Below, one piece after another: positions 1 to 7,531 of a stretch of DNA of 64,000 bases. This stretch comes from COE1 sp949066965 (GTDB lineage Bacteria; Bacillota; Clostridia; Lachnospirales; Lachnospiraceae): positions 1 through 64,000 of the forward strand of contig CARTDA010000016.1 of the NCBI GenBank assembly GCA_949066965.1. Reading direction: 5' to 3'. The notes beneath the pieces are model-generated. The model did no database searches, was not told the DNA's origin, and was given only the letters and a program-made list of their open reading frames with translations. Each line of letters begins with the position of its first letter. Position 1 is the first letter of the stretch. Made by a program: the position numbers and the translations under genes.

Positions 1-43
1 AAAAAACTTTTTAATCATTTTTCATTTTACCTATTGACATTTC

Positions 44-817
44 TTAGCTGGACTTATCGTTCAACAAGTCAACAAATATCCCCCTGCTTTTCAGGAGCTC
101 CAGATAGGCTGCAACCGTTGGTGCATTCCCCGGCAGCACATACCTTTCATCCTTCCCTGCACGCTGCACATATGTGATCCCATTTGCCGTCAGGGCATAG
201 TCACGCATATCACCGGCATATGCCCCGAAACGCCCTGGTACAGTGTCCTGTTCTATATATGCCAGCATTTCCTCCAGCGTCATCCGGAAATCATACACAT
301 GCACCACCGCCTCCAGATCCGGTTCTGCTGCTGATTCCCCATATTTCTTGTCCACTGGTACATAGGAATCGCTCAGGCGGACATCATACTGCACCTCCCC
401 CGGCAGGCACCCTGCGTTCCTCTCCAGGCCGGTCTGCAACAGGTACAGCTTCGGTACCGGAAAATACACTCGTTTCCTGCCGTACAGCAGTGGCTCGCTG
501 TCTACCGTCGAGCGTAGCCCCGCCGTGATGTACTCCAGTAACCGGTATGAGATGTTCGGGCATACCGTCGCCTGGCTTTCTGCCATGAAGTAGAAAATCG
601 AATCACAGACAAAGGCAAGGTCGTTCTCCTTGTTTCCAAACAGCACCGGCCGCACGTTGGCCGTGGTTATCTGCTCCCCCTCTACCCCCAGCAGGAAGGA
701 CGCCAGCCTCCTCCTGCGTTCCTCTGATGCATATACCGTCTTGAAAAAGGTATCCTTCGCCCGCCTGTTCACCGGCATGACTTCCTGCCTTTCCATCTGC
801 CTGTCTTTCTTCTCCAT
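44..817 (-). CDS. Rpn/PD-(D/E)XK nuclease family putative transposase protein
   Basis: A 257-residue protein of the Rpn-like PD-(D/E)XK group (recombination-promoting nuclease/putative transposase), which is abundant in Lachnospiraceae. After the basic N-terminus (NRRAKDTFFKTVY) comes the family's Asp-containing strand (NDLAFVCDSIFYF) and an ESQ that matches the E-x-Q/K position of the nuclease core at about residues 66-82. Members of the family are thought to cut DNA and promote RecA-independent recombination. Whether this copy is active is unknown. The start is supported by GGGAGA about 10 bases upstream. It lacks the Arg/Glu-rich tail usual in the family; a tail-like ORF lies separately just upstream (881-1096). 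Its last codons are duplicated at 1108-1160, so the locus has been rearranged. Confidence 0.7.
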   Translation of the reverse strand: MEKKDRQMERQEVMPVNRRAKDTFFKTVYASEERRRRLASFLLGVEGEQITTANVRPVLFGNKENDLAFVCDSIFYFMAESQATVCPNISYRLLEYITAGLRSTVDSEPLLYGRKRVYFPVPKLYLLQTGLERNAGCLPGEVQYDVRLSDSYVPVDKKYGESAAEPDLEAVVHVYDFRMTLEEMLAYIEQDTVPGRFGAYAGDMRDYALTANGITYVQRAGKDERYVLPGNAPTVAAYLELLKSRGIFVDLLNDKSS

Positions 818-880
818 TGTACCATGTCTCCCTTTTCAAGATTTTTTTATTCATTACTCCTGGACTGGCTGTTGTCCGTC

Positions 881-1096
881 TCATTTCCAGTACCTTCTCA
901 TGAGTTCTTCCGTCTCTTCCCAGTTTTTCCGGAACTCCTCCATGACATACCGTCTCGCATTCTCCAATGATATCCCCAGCTTTTGGCAGGTTCGTATTAC
1001 CACTATGATTTCGCCTTCCTCACGTCCTTCTTCTCTGCCTTCTTCTCGTCCCTGATAAATTAATATATCATCCCTCGAAAACTGCGCCATTGTCAT
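881..1096 (-). CDS. Small protein resembling the C-terminal tail of Rpn-like nucleases
   Basis: A 71-residue ORF with a threefold GREE repeat followed by a helical segment (CQKLGISLENARRYVMEEF). That pattern is typical of the extreme C-terminus of Rpn/PD-(D/E)XK putative transposase proteins. No nuclease core is present. It sits 11 bases after the decayed 3' end of a second nuclease copy (1108-1160) and 63 bases before the intact nuclease. It may be a detached tail left by decay, or a small gene that normally follows the nuclease gene. I see no strong ribosome site, so expression is uncertain. Confidence 0.45.
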   Translation of the reverse strand: MTMAQFSRDDILIYQGREEGREEGREEGEIIVVIRTCQKLGISLENARRYVMEEFRKNWEETEELMRRYWK

Positions 1097-1107
1097 ATCG
1101 CATACCT

Positions 1108-1160
1108 ACTTATCGTTCAACAAGTCAACAAATATCCCCTGCTTTTCAGGAGCTCCAGGT
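1108..1160 (-). pseudogene. Decayed 3' end of a second Rpn-like nuclease gene
   Basis: This stretch repeats positions 52-104, the last 17 or so codons of the intact nuclease gene, almost base for base. A run of five C at about 81-85 is four C here, which is a one-base deletion and shifts the reading frame. Similarity stops at about 1160. It is the remnant of a duplicated or inserted copy whose 5' part has been lost. Confidence 0.75.
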
Positions 1161-1342
1161 ATCTGTCTAAACTGACATGGCATCTATAGACACTCAACTT
1201 CTTGAAGCCAGGCTCATTTGCAATGTCAGCAGAACGGACAGCAGGCAGTCTCCATTCATCCCCTGCCTATTCTACAAGTATTTCATATAGTATATCATGA
1301 CACAAATGGGATTTCAACGAATTAATGCGTTTGACATTACAT
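1161..1342. other. Non-coding stretch upstream of the small-protein promoter
   Basis: Between the nuclease remnant and the promoter at 1343 I see no convincing gene, repeat or terminator on either strand. It is probably decayed sequence left by the rearrangement of the nuclease locus. Confidence 0.4.
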
Positions 1343-1371
1343 TTGACTACTGGGCAGGAACTTGGTATAAT
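1343..1371 (+). promoter_or_regulatory. Sigma-A promoter for the small conserved protein
   Basis: TTGACT at 1343-1348 and a perfect TATAAT at 1366-1371, separated by 17 bases and preceded by TTGG, give a near-consensus promoter. Transcription would start near 1378, which rules out a TTG start at 1380 and supports the ATG at 1434. Confidence 0.75.
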
Positions 1372-1433
1372 GTAGCTTATTGGAACACTACTATCGTTGT
1401 ATCCCAGTATCTATTTTTGAAAGGAGAATTTTC

Positions 1434-1661
1434 ATGAGTATTTTTAATGATGACCGCTCAACCCTGAATGAGGCTGCCTCAGCATTTGATGCAGAGCTTT
1501 CTGAAACGGGTCTTGACACTGCAATCCAGAAAGCATTTGATTCCGGCATGAACCTTGATGAAATCACGTATATCGTGTCAACGCACACAGAGAGAATTGT
1601 AAAGAGATATGTTGTCCAGTACCAGCTCAAAAAAGCAGCAAATAAAAATAATGCGAAGTAG
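1434..1661 (+). CDS. Small conserved protein of unknown function
   Basis: A 75-residue soluble protein (starts MSIFNDDRSTLNEAA) predicted to be mostly helical, with no membrane segment or recognisable motif. I do not recognise the family. The ATG at 1434 is preferred over an in-frame TTG at 1380 because AAAGGAG lies 8 bases before it and the promoter at 1343-1371 would start the transcript almost on the TTG. It is a single gene followed by tRNA-Trp, with no obvious terminator between them. Confidence 0.7.
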   Translation: MSIFNDDRSTLNEAASAFDAELSETGLDTAIQKAFDSGMNLDEITYIVSTHTERIVKRYVVQYQLKKAANKNNAK

Positions 1662-1758
1662 AAAATATTTTATTTTTTACTTGCTTTTTATTTCTGTATA
1701 TGGTACACTATAATTCGTCAGTGAGAAATTTACATAAACTGTAAGGAACGCTGATTAG

Positions 1759-1829
1759 AGGGGCATAGTTCAGCGGTAGAACAGCGGTCTCCAAAACCGT
1801 CAACGCGAGTTCGATTCTTGCTGCCCCTG
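1759..1829 (+). tRNA. trnW: tRNA-Trp (CCA)
   Basis: The acceptor stem AGGGGCA (1759-1765) pairs with TGCCCCT (1822-1828) and is followed by discriminator G. The anticodon loop CTCCAAA gives anticodon CCA, and the T arm GCGAG-TTCGATT-CTTGC is intact. The 3' CCA is not encoded. A TATAAT at 1709-1714 could be the -10 of its own promoter, but the -35 is weak. A stem-loop with a T run follows at 1845. Confidence 0.95.
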
Positions 1830-1844
1830 CTATCAAGACAAAAC

Positions 1845-1874
1845 CTGTAGGCTTAATGCTTACAGTTTTTTTTT
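1845..1874 (+). terminator. Rho-independent terminator after tRNA-Trp
   Basis: CTGTAGGC at 1845-1852 pairs with GCTTACAG at 1858-1865 (one G-T pair) and is followed by nine T residues. Confidence 0.85.
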
Positions 1875-1877
1875 ATT

Positions 1878-1960
1878 CACACGGACGGGAAAGGAAATAT
1901 GCAGCTAAAGCTGCCCGCGTCCGGCGCGCGAGTAGGGAAGATGACTCTTCCCTACTCAAT
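1878..1960 (-). repeat. Two-hairpin intergenic element, copy A
   Basis: Read on the minus strand, this has the same order of parts as 7337-7427. Hairpin 1 is GAGTAGGGAAGA pairing with TCTTCCCTACTC over 12 bp (1930-1957). Then come the linker GCGCCG, an outer arm GGAC..GGG, an inner stem GCAGC-ttta-GCTGC, the unpaired ATATTTCCT (1892-1900) and the closing arm CCCGTCC, ending in GTGTG. On the plus strand hairpin 1 is followed by few T residues, so it is at best a weak terminator. It separates tRNA-Trp from the BlaI-type gene. Confidence 0.75.
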
Positions 1961-1972
1961 TTTACTTTGTTC

Positions 1973-2036
1973 TTGACATTTTCAGACTATTATGATAGTC
2001 TGATTTTAGCATCAGACTATCGTGATAGTCTATAAT
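1973..2036 (+). promoter_or_regulatory. Promoter with two tandem palindromic operators for the BlaI-type repressor
   Basis: Two palindromes share the arms AGACTAT/ATAGTCT: 1984-2001 (spacer TATG) and 2014-2031 (spacer CGTG). Their centres are 30 bp apart, about three helical turns, so two dimers would sit on one DNA face. TTGACA lies at 1973-1978 and a perfect TATAAT at 2031-2036, with the operators between and over them. BlaI/MecI repressors classically bind TACA/TGTA-type palindromes, so this variant is specific to this protein. Autoregulation is inferred. Confidence 0.8.
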
Positions 2037-2061
2037 GTTCATTATAAAGGAGGTACCCGAC

Positions 2062-2415
2062 ATGAAGCTATTTGATTCCGAGCTAAAAATTATGGAAGTT
2101 TTATGGGAGCAGGGTCCAAAATCTGCAAAGGAGATTGTGGATGTGCTCTCCGACCGCATCGGATGGAACAAGAACACCACCTACACGGTCATCAAAAAAT
2201 GCATTGAGAAGGGAGCCATTGCCCGCGAGGAACCCGGCTTCCTCTGCACTGCGCTCGTGACACATGATGAAGTTGCCCAGAGCGAAACCGAGCAGCTTAT
2301 CGACAAGATGTATGGCGGTTCGAGCGAGCTTTTTTTCTCCTCATTCCTGAAAAATCAGGGAATTTCGGAGGAAGATGCCGCACGGCTTGCCAAAATGATT
2401 AAGGAGGGAAAATGA
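2062..2415 (+). CDS. BlaI/MecI/CopY family transcriptional repressor
   Basis: A 117-residue winged-helix repressor of the BlaI/MecI family. It begins MKLFDSELKIMEVLWEQG, the usual start of the DNA-binding domain, with the recognition helix around NKNTTYTVIKKC and a C-terminal dimerisation region. BlaI proteins repress their own operon until the partner M56 membrane protease causes their cleavage. The ATG at 2062 follows AAAGGAGG; an upstream in-frame ATG at 2035 lies inside the promoter. The next gene starts one base after the stop, so both are translated together. No beta-lactamase gene is adjacent, so the target regulon is unknown. Confidence 0.9.
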   Translation: MKLFDSELKIMEVLWEQGPKSAKEIVDVLSDRIGWNKNTTYTVIKKCIEKGAIAREEPGFLCTALVTHDEVAQSETEQLIDKMYGGSSELFFSSFLKNQGISEEDAARLAKMIKEGK

Positions 2416-2416
2416 G

Positions 2417-4033
2417 ATGTTGAATTTTCAAATGAATATGCCCTATTACCTGATGGCATTTTATGGCAGCATTATGATTCTCGCTGTTTTACTGTTGCGC
2501 GTACTATTGAAAAACAGACTGCCCAAGTTTGTGTTTCCGGTACTCTGGGCCGGAATTATCCTGCGCCTGCTGATTCCGTTTTCACTGAGCAGCCCGCTGA
2601 GTATGCGCGTTCCCGAATGGTTTATGCTGTCGCCCTTTGAAGCTGTTACCACGGACAGTGTCACCGCTGTCTCAGAAGACCCGCCCGCCCCTGGTTCCGC
2701 ATTCATGACAGAAAAAGGAGGAATACCCAATATTGCGCAGGTTGCAGAAGAGGTCTCCTATAGTACCGCTTTTGAAATTGCATATACGTCCTATCACCCG
2801 GACAGTGTATACAAGTGGCTGCTTCTTGCCGGCTATGCGGGCATGTTCATCACTGCCGGCACCATGGTCTTCCTAAAATACAGATATGCAAAGCGCCTGA
2901 GGACCTCACTCCTGATTGAACATAATGAGACCATCAACACACTCCTGCGCGATGCGGGCATGGGGCACATCCTGGTATTTACCAATGATGAAATTGCCTC
3001 CCCGCTGGTATGCGGCCTGCTTGCGCCAAGAATCTACCTTCCGACACGGATGGACTTTTCCAACACGGAACTCCTCCGACATATCCTGTGCCACGAGACC
3101 ATGCATATCCGCAGGAAGGACAACTGGATGAAACTTGCAATGCTCATCACGCTCTGCGCACACTGGTACAATCCGCTTGTATGGATGATGGCAAAATGCC
3201 TTGCATCGGATTTGGAGTCAGCCTGCGATGAGGCCGTCCTAAGACAGTACTGCGAAGAAGACAGAAAAAATTATGCACTCAGCCTGCTCGCCATGGCAAT
3301 CACCGGAAACCGTCCGGCACTGCTCTACAGTGCCTTTTCCAAGACAGAGGTGGAAAAGCGCATCCAGAATATTGTCCATTACCGGAAAGCATCTGCCGTT
3401 GTGCTGGCACTTTCCATCTGTCTTGTACTAAGCGGTTCGGTCGTGTTTGCCACCGGCGGACAGGCGCCTTTCGAAACCTACCTGTCTTCATTCTGCGCCA
3501 GCGATGCCAGCCGCTGGGGCGTCCGCGCATCCCTGGCAAGAGGAATTTCCCTGGGTGAAAATGCAGAAAAAAAGGCAAGCACAATCATTTTTGATGTTCT
3601 TGCCGAAGATACTACAAACGACCCTGATATACTGGAAAATAACATTCTGTCTGCCCTTGCTGATGCGTTTCATGTGGAAAAAAGCGCATTTGTACTTGAC
3701 ATCTCCCTTTGCCTGGACCGCGAGGAGCTCTTTGCAGAATATGCCAGGTGGGGACTTGAACGCAAGAACACTGAAAATGATGTACTGCTCTACAACGGCG
3801 AAACCATCCGCACCTATTCTGACCAGATGCTTGGGCGGTACTATTCCCAGCAGGAGGGTGATGTTGACATTACAGTCGTGCGCAGCCGTCTTGGCGACAT
3901 CACCTCCATCACTGCGTTTCACGAAGGCGATGCCGAGTTCGACCGCCGCACACGGGAAATAGAACAAAATAGCCGAACCTACCACAACTACACAGTAGAT
4001 AAACAGGAAGCCATTGTGGAGGAACTTCCTTAA
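2417..4033 (+). CDS. BlaR1-like M56 family membrane metallopeptidase
   Basis: A 538-residue membrane protease with the M56 zinc motif HETMH at about residues 226-230 and a downstream Glu (DLESACDE, about 267) as likely third ligand. Membrane segments lie near residues 12-30, 38-55, 135-153 and 326-345. The C-terminal 190 residues would be outside the cell. They are not a penicillin-binding sensor domain: I see no SxxK/SxN/KTG set, so this is not a beta-lactam receptor of the BlaR1 type. Its job is presumably to sense an envelope signal and trigger cleavage of the BlaI-type repressor encoded one base upstream. It is convergent with the aminopeptidase gene, 11 bases away. Confidence 0.85.
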   Translation: MLNFQMNMPYYLMAFYGSIMILAVLLLRVLLKNRLPKFVFPVLWAGIILRLLIPFSLSSPLSMRVPEWFMLSPFEAVTTDSVTAVSEDPPAPGSAFMTEKGGIPNIAQVAEEVSYSTAFEIAYTSYHPDSVYKWLLLAGYAGMFITAGTMVFLKYRYAKRLRTSLLIEHNETINTLLRDAGMGHILVFTNDEIASPLVCGLLAPRIYLPTRMDFSNTELLRHILCHETMHIRRKDNWMKLAMLITLCAHWYNPLVWMMAKCLASDLESACDEAVLRQYCEEDRKNYALSLLAMAITGNRPALLYSAFSKTEVEKRIQNIVHYRKASAVVLALSICLVLSGSVVFATGGQAPFETYLSSFCASDASRWGVRASLARGISLGENAEKKASTIIFDVLAEDTTNDPDILENNILSALADAFHVEKSAFVLDISLCLDREELFAEYARWGLERKNTENDVLLYNGETIRTYSDQMLGRYYSQQEGDVDITVVRSRLGDITSITAFHEGDAEFDRRTREIEQNSRTYHNYTVDKQEAIVEELP

Positions 4034-4044
4034 CCATTCTTTGG

Positions 4045-5352
4045 TTATTCCTTATAAAAAGCTTTTGCAAGCCGTATGAGGTATTCCACATCCCTTGCCC
4101 CTGCCGTCTCACAGGCAGAATGCATGGACAGCTGCGGCAGCCCGACGTCCGCCGCAGCCATGGAAACCTGCGCCATTGCAAGGTTTCCAAGCGTGGATCC
4201 GCCTGGTATGTCCGAATGGTTTGCATAGGTCTGCAGCGGAATGTCATTCTGTCTGCACAATTTTCCCACATACGCCGCAGAGTAAGCATCTGTGGCGTAT
4301 TTCTGACTACCATGGTATTTCAGTACAACCCCTTTATTTAAATATGGCCTGTTGGTCAAATCCGCTTTTCCCCCCTGATTTGGATGACATGCATGGGCAT
4401 TGTCCGCACTGAGCAGAAAACTGTCTGCAATCCATGTACGGCGGATATTTGCGCTGCACCCCAGCCCATCGGCTATATTTTCCAGCGTGTCGCGCAAAAA
4501 GGTCGAGTCTGCTCCCTGCCTCGTAAGGCTTCCGACTTCCTCATTGTCAAAGATGGCAAGCACGTCAATGTAGCTGTCCGGTTTTGCGTCCACGATGCCT
4601 TTGCACCCGGCAAACACGCAGGCAAGGTCATCATAGCGCGGCGTCATGATAAACTCGTTTTCCGCACCCGCCAGGACTGCCTCTTCACCGTTTTCTACAA
4701 ACAAATCATAGGAAAGGATGTCGTCTGCATGGTAGTTTCCGCCTGTCATGTTACGCAATGCATCCGCAAGCATGGCTTTTATTATTCCTTTCGATGACAC
4801 ATTGCTGTTTCCTGTCATCCCAAGCAGCGGCATCATGTCATTCTGTGCGCTGAATGCCGTGCCATTGTTCGCCTCCCGGTTCATGTGGATGGCAAGACTC
4901 GGTATCATACACGTATTTTCCTTTAGCTGAACCGGATATGTCTCAAGCTTTCCATCATTTTCCACACATACCCTGCCCGCTATCACAAGCGGCCTGTCAA
5001 ACCATGTGGACAATATCATGCCGCCATATTTTTCCGTGTTCACACTGATGTACATCCCTTCCTTTTCTATCTCAGGAAACTCTTTTATCTTGAATGCAGG
5101 CGAATCCGAATGGGCAGCATAGACATGGTATCCCTTAATCCCATCCACGCCGCACGCCGGGATGCAAAACGCCATCATTGACGAATCATTGCGCACGACA
5201 AAATATTTCCCGCCTGTTTCCAGCTGCCAGACCTCCCGCTCGGAAAGCTCCGTAAAACCTCCGCGCAGAAGCATGCTGCGCACATTCCGCACCGCATGAT
5301 AGCTTGTCAGGCTGCTGTCAAGAAATTCCATTAATTCCGATATATGCTCCAT
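4045..5352 (-). CDS. apeB: M18 family aminopeptidase
   Basis: A 435-residue cytoplasmic di-zinc aminopeptidase that removes N-terminal residues, often acidic ones, from peptides. The metal and catalytic residues of the M18 family are visible: H81 in AHSDSP, D242 in YDDLA, the E271-E272 pair in FDNEEVGS, D317 in SADNAHACHP, and a late His in SMHSACE. Length matches the family. GGAGGG lies 8 bases before the ATG. It starts 20 bases after radA on the same strand, so the two are probably one transcript. Its gene symbol is by family resemblance only. Confidence 0.88.
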   Translation of the reverse strand: MEHISELMEFLDSSLTSYHAVRNVRSMLLRGGFTELSEREVWQLETGGKYFVVRNDSSMMAFCIPACGVDGIKGYHVYAAHSDSPAFKIKEFPEIEKEGMYISVNTEKYGGMILSTWFDRPLVIAGRVCVENDGKLETYPVQLKENTCMIPSLAIHMNREANNGTAFSAQNDMMPLLGMTGNSNVSSKGIIKAMLADALRNMTGGNYHADDILSYDLFVENGEEAVLAGAENEFIMTPRYDDLACVFAGCKGIVDAKPDSYIDVLAIFDNEEVGSLTRQGADSTFLRDTLENIADGLGCSANIRRTWIADSFLLSADNAHACHPNQGGKADLTNRPYLNKGVVLKYHGSQKYATDAYSAAYVGKLCRQNDIPLQTYANHSDIPGGSTLGNLAMAQVSMAAADVGLPQLSMHSACETAGARDVEYLIRLAKAFYKE

Positions 5353-5372
5353 TGCCCTATCCCTCCGTATTG

Positions 5373-6752
5373 CTAAATCAGCTCAATTGCCTCGCCGATG
5401 CCCCCGACACCGACCACCTTTATTCCATCCATGCATCCGCTGTCCATTCCCTCAAGGTTCACCCGCGGCATGACGACAGTCTCATAACCGAGCTTTCTTG
5501 CCTCCTGCACCCTCTGCTGCGCCATATTGACGGCACGCACCTCGCCGCTCAGCCCTACCTCGCCAAAGACAAGCGTTTTCTCGTCCACCGCACGGTTCTT
5601 GAAGCTTGACACAATCGCCATAATCAGCCCCAAATCGATTGCCGGCTCATTAATCTTCATGCCGCCGGCAATATTCACATAGGCATCGCAGTCCCCTATC
5701 TGTAATCCAAGCCGCTTTTCCAGTACAGCCATCAGCAGATTCACCCTGTTGAAATCGGTTCCTGTCGTCTGCCGCCGCGGTATTCCGAAGTTTGTCCTGC
5801 ACACAAGCGCCTGTATTTCTATCAAAATGGGGCGGGTGCCCTCGACAGAACAGACCACGACCGAACCGCTTGCACCGACTGGCTTCCCGCTTAACATATA
5901 TTCCGAAGGATTTTCCACCTCGACAAGCCCTTCCCTGCGCATCTCGAACACGCCGATCTCGTTCGTGGAGCCAAAACGGTTCTTGACACCCCGGAGAATC
6001 CTGTATGAGGCATATCTGTCCCCCTCAAAGTAGAGGACTGTGTCCACCATGTGTTCCAGCACCCTCGGTCCTGCCACGGTTCCTTCTTTTGTCACATGTC
6101 CCACAATGAAAATGGAGATTCCCATGCCCTTTGCCAGCTGCAAAAAGACATTTGTCGCCTCCCTTACCTGGGAAACGCTTCCCGGTGCGGATGCCACAGA
6201 CTCCTGGTACATTGTCTGTATGGAATCGATAATGACAACTTCCGGCTCAGAATGGCGTATCGTCTCCTCCACGACACTGAGGTTCGTCTCACACAGGAGC
6301 AGCATGTTATCCTGAAAATCCCCGATCCGCATCGCCCTGAGTTTGATTTGTTTCAGGGACTCCTCACCGGAAATATACAGAACCTTGTGCCCCGCATTCG
6401 CGAGCAGTCTGCACGTCTGCAGCAAAAGTGTGGATTTTCCGATTCCCGGGTCTCCCCCGACCAGTATCAGGGAACCCTGCATAATGCCTCCTCCAAGCAC
6501 TCTGTCAAGCTCCGCAATGCCTGTGCTTGTCCGTTCCTCTTCTTTCATGGAAATGGCTCCGATTTCAATGGGCTTCGCCGCTTCGCGCATCGGCGCTGTC
6601 TTTGTGCTCCCACCCATGCCGCTTCCTGTAACATTTACTTTCTCCTCCACAAAAGTATTCCATTTCTTACATGCAGGGCATTGTCCCATCCACTTTGAAG
6701 ACTCATGTCCACATTCCTGACAGAAAAATACCGTGGTTATCTTTTTTGCCAT
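5373..6752 (-). CDS. radA: DNA repair protein RadA (Sms)
   Basis: A 459-residue RadA that promotes branch migration and processing of recombination intermediates. It has an N-terminal zinc finger (C11, C14, C25, C28), a RecA-like ATPase with Walker A GGDPGIGKST, the RadA-specific KNRFGS motif and a C-terminal Lon-protease-like domain. Length is normal. Finding radA just downstream of clpC recalls the Bacillus order ctsR-mcsA-mcsB-clpC-radA, although one extra gene and a terminator intervene here. Confidence 0.97.
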   Translation of the reverse strand: MAKKITTVFFCQECGHESSKWMGQCPACKKWNTFVEEKVNVTGSGMGGSTKTAPMREAAKPIEIGAISMKEEERTSTGIAELDRVLGGGIMQGSLILVGGDPGIGKSTLLLQTCRLLANAGHKVLYISGEESLKQIKLRAMRIGDFQDNMLLLCETNLSVVEETIRHSEPEVVIIDSIQTMYQESVASAPGSVSQVREATNVFLQLAKGMGISIFIVGHVTKEGTVAGPRVLEHMVDTVLYFEGDRYASYRILRGVKNRFGSTNEIGVFEMRREGLVEVENPSEYMLSGKPVGASGSVVVCSVEGTRPILIEIQALVCRTNFGIPRRQTTGTDFNRVNLLMAVLEKRLGLQIGDCDAYVNIAGGMKINEPAIDLGLIMAIVSSFKNRAVDEKTLVFGEVGLSGEVRAVNMAQQRVQEARKLGYETVVMPRVNLEGMDSGCMDGIKVVGVGGIGEAIELI

Positions 6753-6773
6753 TGATTCTCTCCATTAATAATG

Positions 6774-6800
6774 AAAAAGATGAGCGCGAGCGCGCTCATC
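6774..6800 (-). terminator. Terminator downstream of the 6857-7270 gene
   Basis: GATGAGCGCG (6779-6788) pairs perfectly with CGCGCTCATC (6791-6800). On the minus strand the stem is followed by a T run (A residues at 6774-6778). It separates radA from the gene upstream. Confidence 0.85.
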
Positions 6801-6803
6801 TAG

Positions 6804-6844
6804 CAAAAAGCTTCGCTTTTTGTTTAAATGGTCTACTTGTTTCC
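6804..6844. repeat. CAAAAAGC stem-loop repeat, copy 1
   Basis: CAAAAAGC (6804-6811) and GCTTTTTG (6815-6822) form a short hairpin. The sequence from about 6806 to 6838, ending TAAATGGTCTAC, recurs with a few changes at 31102-31134. The shared flank beyond the stem shows this is more than a chance hairpin. Confidence 0.55.
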
Positions 6845-6856
6845 TGTTCTATTTTC

Positions 6857-7270
6857 TTATTTTTTTATAATCTTCACTTCGACTTCTCCTGCGCCTTCCA
6901 GCTCGACACTGACACTCAGCTTTCCTGACAGGTTTGTCTTCATAACGCCCGCGCTCTCGCCGGCAACAATGACTTCGTACTCTGCATCTTCCTCGGTTCC
7001 TACAGTAATCTGCGCGTCCTGCTTTCCTTCTGCCACAAATGATATACCGTTTTCACTCTCGCAAAAGTCATGAACGGAAGTTCCCGGAACGGATTCATAT
7101 AAAAACAGTCCGTTCTTTTCCAGCTTTGTCATAGCCTCATAAGTCTTTACCTTGTACATGTCGCCTGCGTGTTCAAAATCCTCAAGCTTAGCCTTTGCCG
7201 TCAGCTCATGGTTGCCAAAGCTGATGTTTCCGTTACTCTCGGAACGTAGTAACTCTACAACTACTGCCAT
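6857..7270 (-). CDS. Conserved protein of unknown function
   Basis: A 137-residue soluble protein with a beta-rich pattern and no signal peptide or membrane segment. I recognise the sequence type (MAVVVELLRSE start, KVKTYEAMTKLEKNG motif) as common in Lachnospiraceae, but it has no established function; homologues sometimes carry the unsupported label endosialidase. The last third (YEVIVAGESAG to the end) looks like a small beta-sandwich module. The start at 7270 is chosen because AGGAGG lies 9 bases upstream. It has its own terminator at 6774-6800. Confidence 0.7.
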   Translation of the reverse strand: MAVVVELLRSESNGNISFGNHELTAKAKLEDFEHAGDMYKVKTYEAMTKLEKNGLFLYESVPGTSVHDFCESENGISFVAEGKQDAQITVGTEEDAEYEVIVAGESAGVMKTNLSGKLSVSVELEGAGEVEVKIIKK

Positions 7271-7336
7271 TTCATTCGTCCTCCTAAATTTACCATGTTT
7301 CAATGTATTTTCGGTAATTCAATACCTGGCATACCA

Positions 7337-7427
7337 ATCGAGCAGGGAAGAACCATCTTCCACTACTCGTCGCGCCGGGCACCCGTCAGCCCTGACATAT
7401 TTCCTCTGGGTGCCCGTGTGCATAAAC
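7337..7427 (+). repeat. Two-hairpin intergenic element, copy B
   Basis: Hairpin 1 runs from CGAGCAGGGAAGA to TCTTCCACTACTCG. The linker CGCGCC leads to hairpin 2, with outer arm GGGCACCC (7377-7384), inner stem GTCAG (7385-7389)/CTGAC (7392-7396), unpaired ATATTTCCT (7397-7405) and closing arm GGGTGCCC (7408-7415), then GTGTGCATAAAC. It matches the minus strand of copy A closely, yet the outer arms differ and still pair. It lies between clpC and the 6857-7270 gene. Confidence 0.75.
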
Positions 7428-7500
7428 AAACAGGGTTGTTTTCTCCTATTCGTTTACGGTTTCCTACTCTAATCATATACTATATTTTTCTCTTTTGCCA

Positions 7501-7523
7501 CATAAATTTTAGGAAAATTTATG
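7501..7523. repeat. AT-rich palindrome after clpC
   Basis: CATAAATTTT (7501-7510) and AAAATTTATG (7514-7523) form a perfect 10-bp stem with a three-base loop, 9 bases past the clpC stop. It lacks a T run on the minus strand, so termination is uncertain. Confidence 0.45.
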
Positions 7524-7531
7524 GAAAAATT

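Noticed and set aside
2416..4033. Beta-lactam resistance role for the BlaI/M56 pair
   Set aside because: No beta-lactamase or penicillin-binding sensor domain is present, so resistance cannot be claimed.
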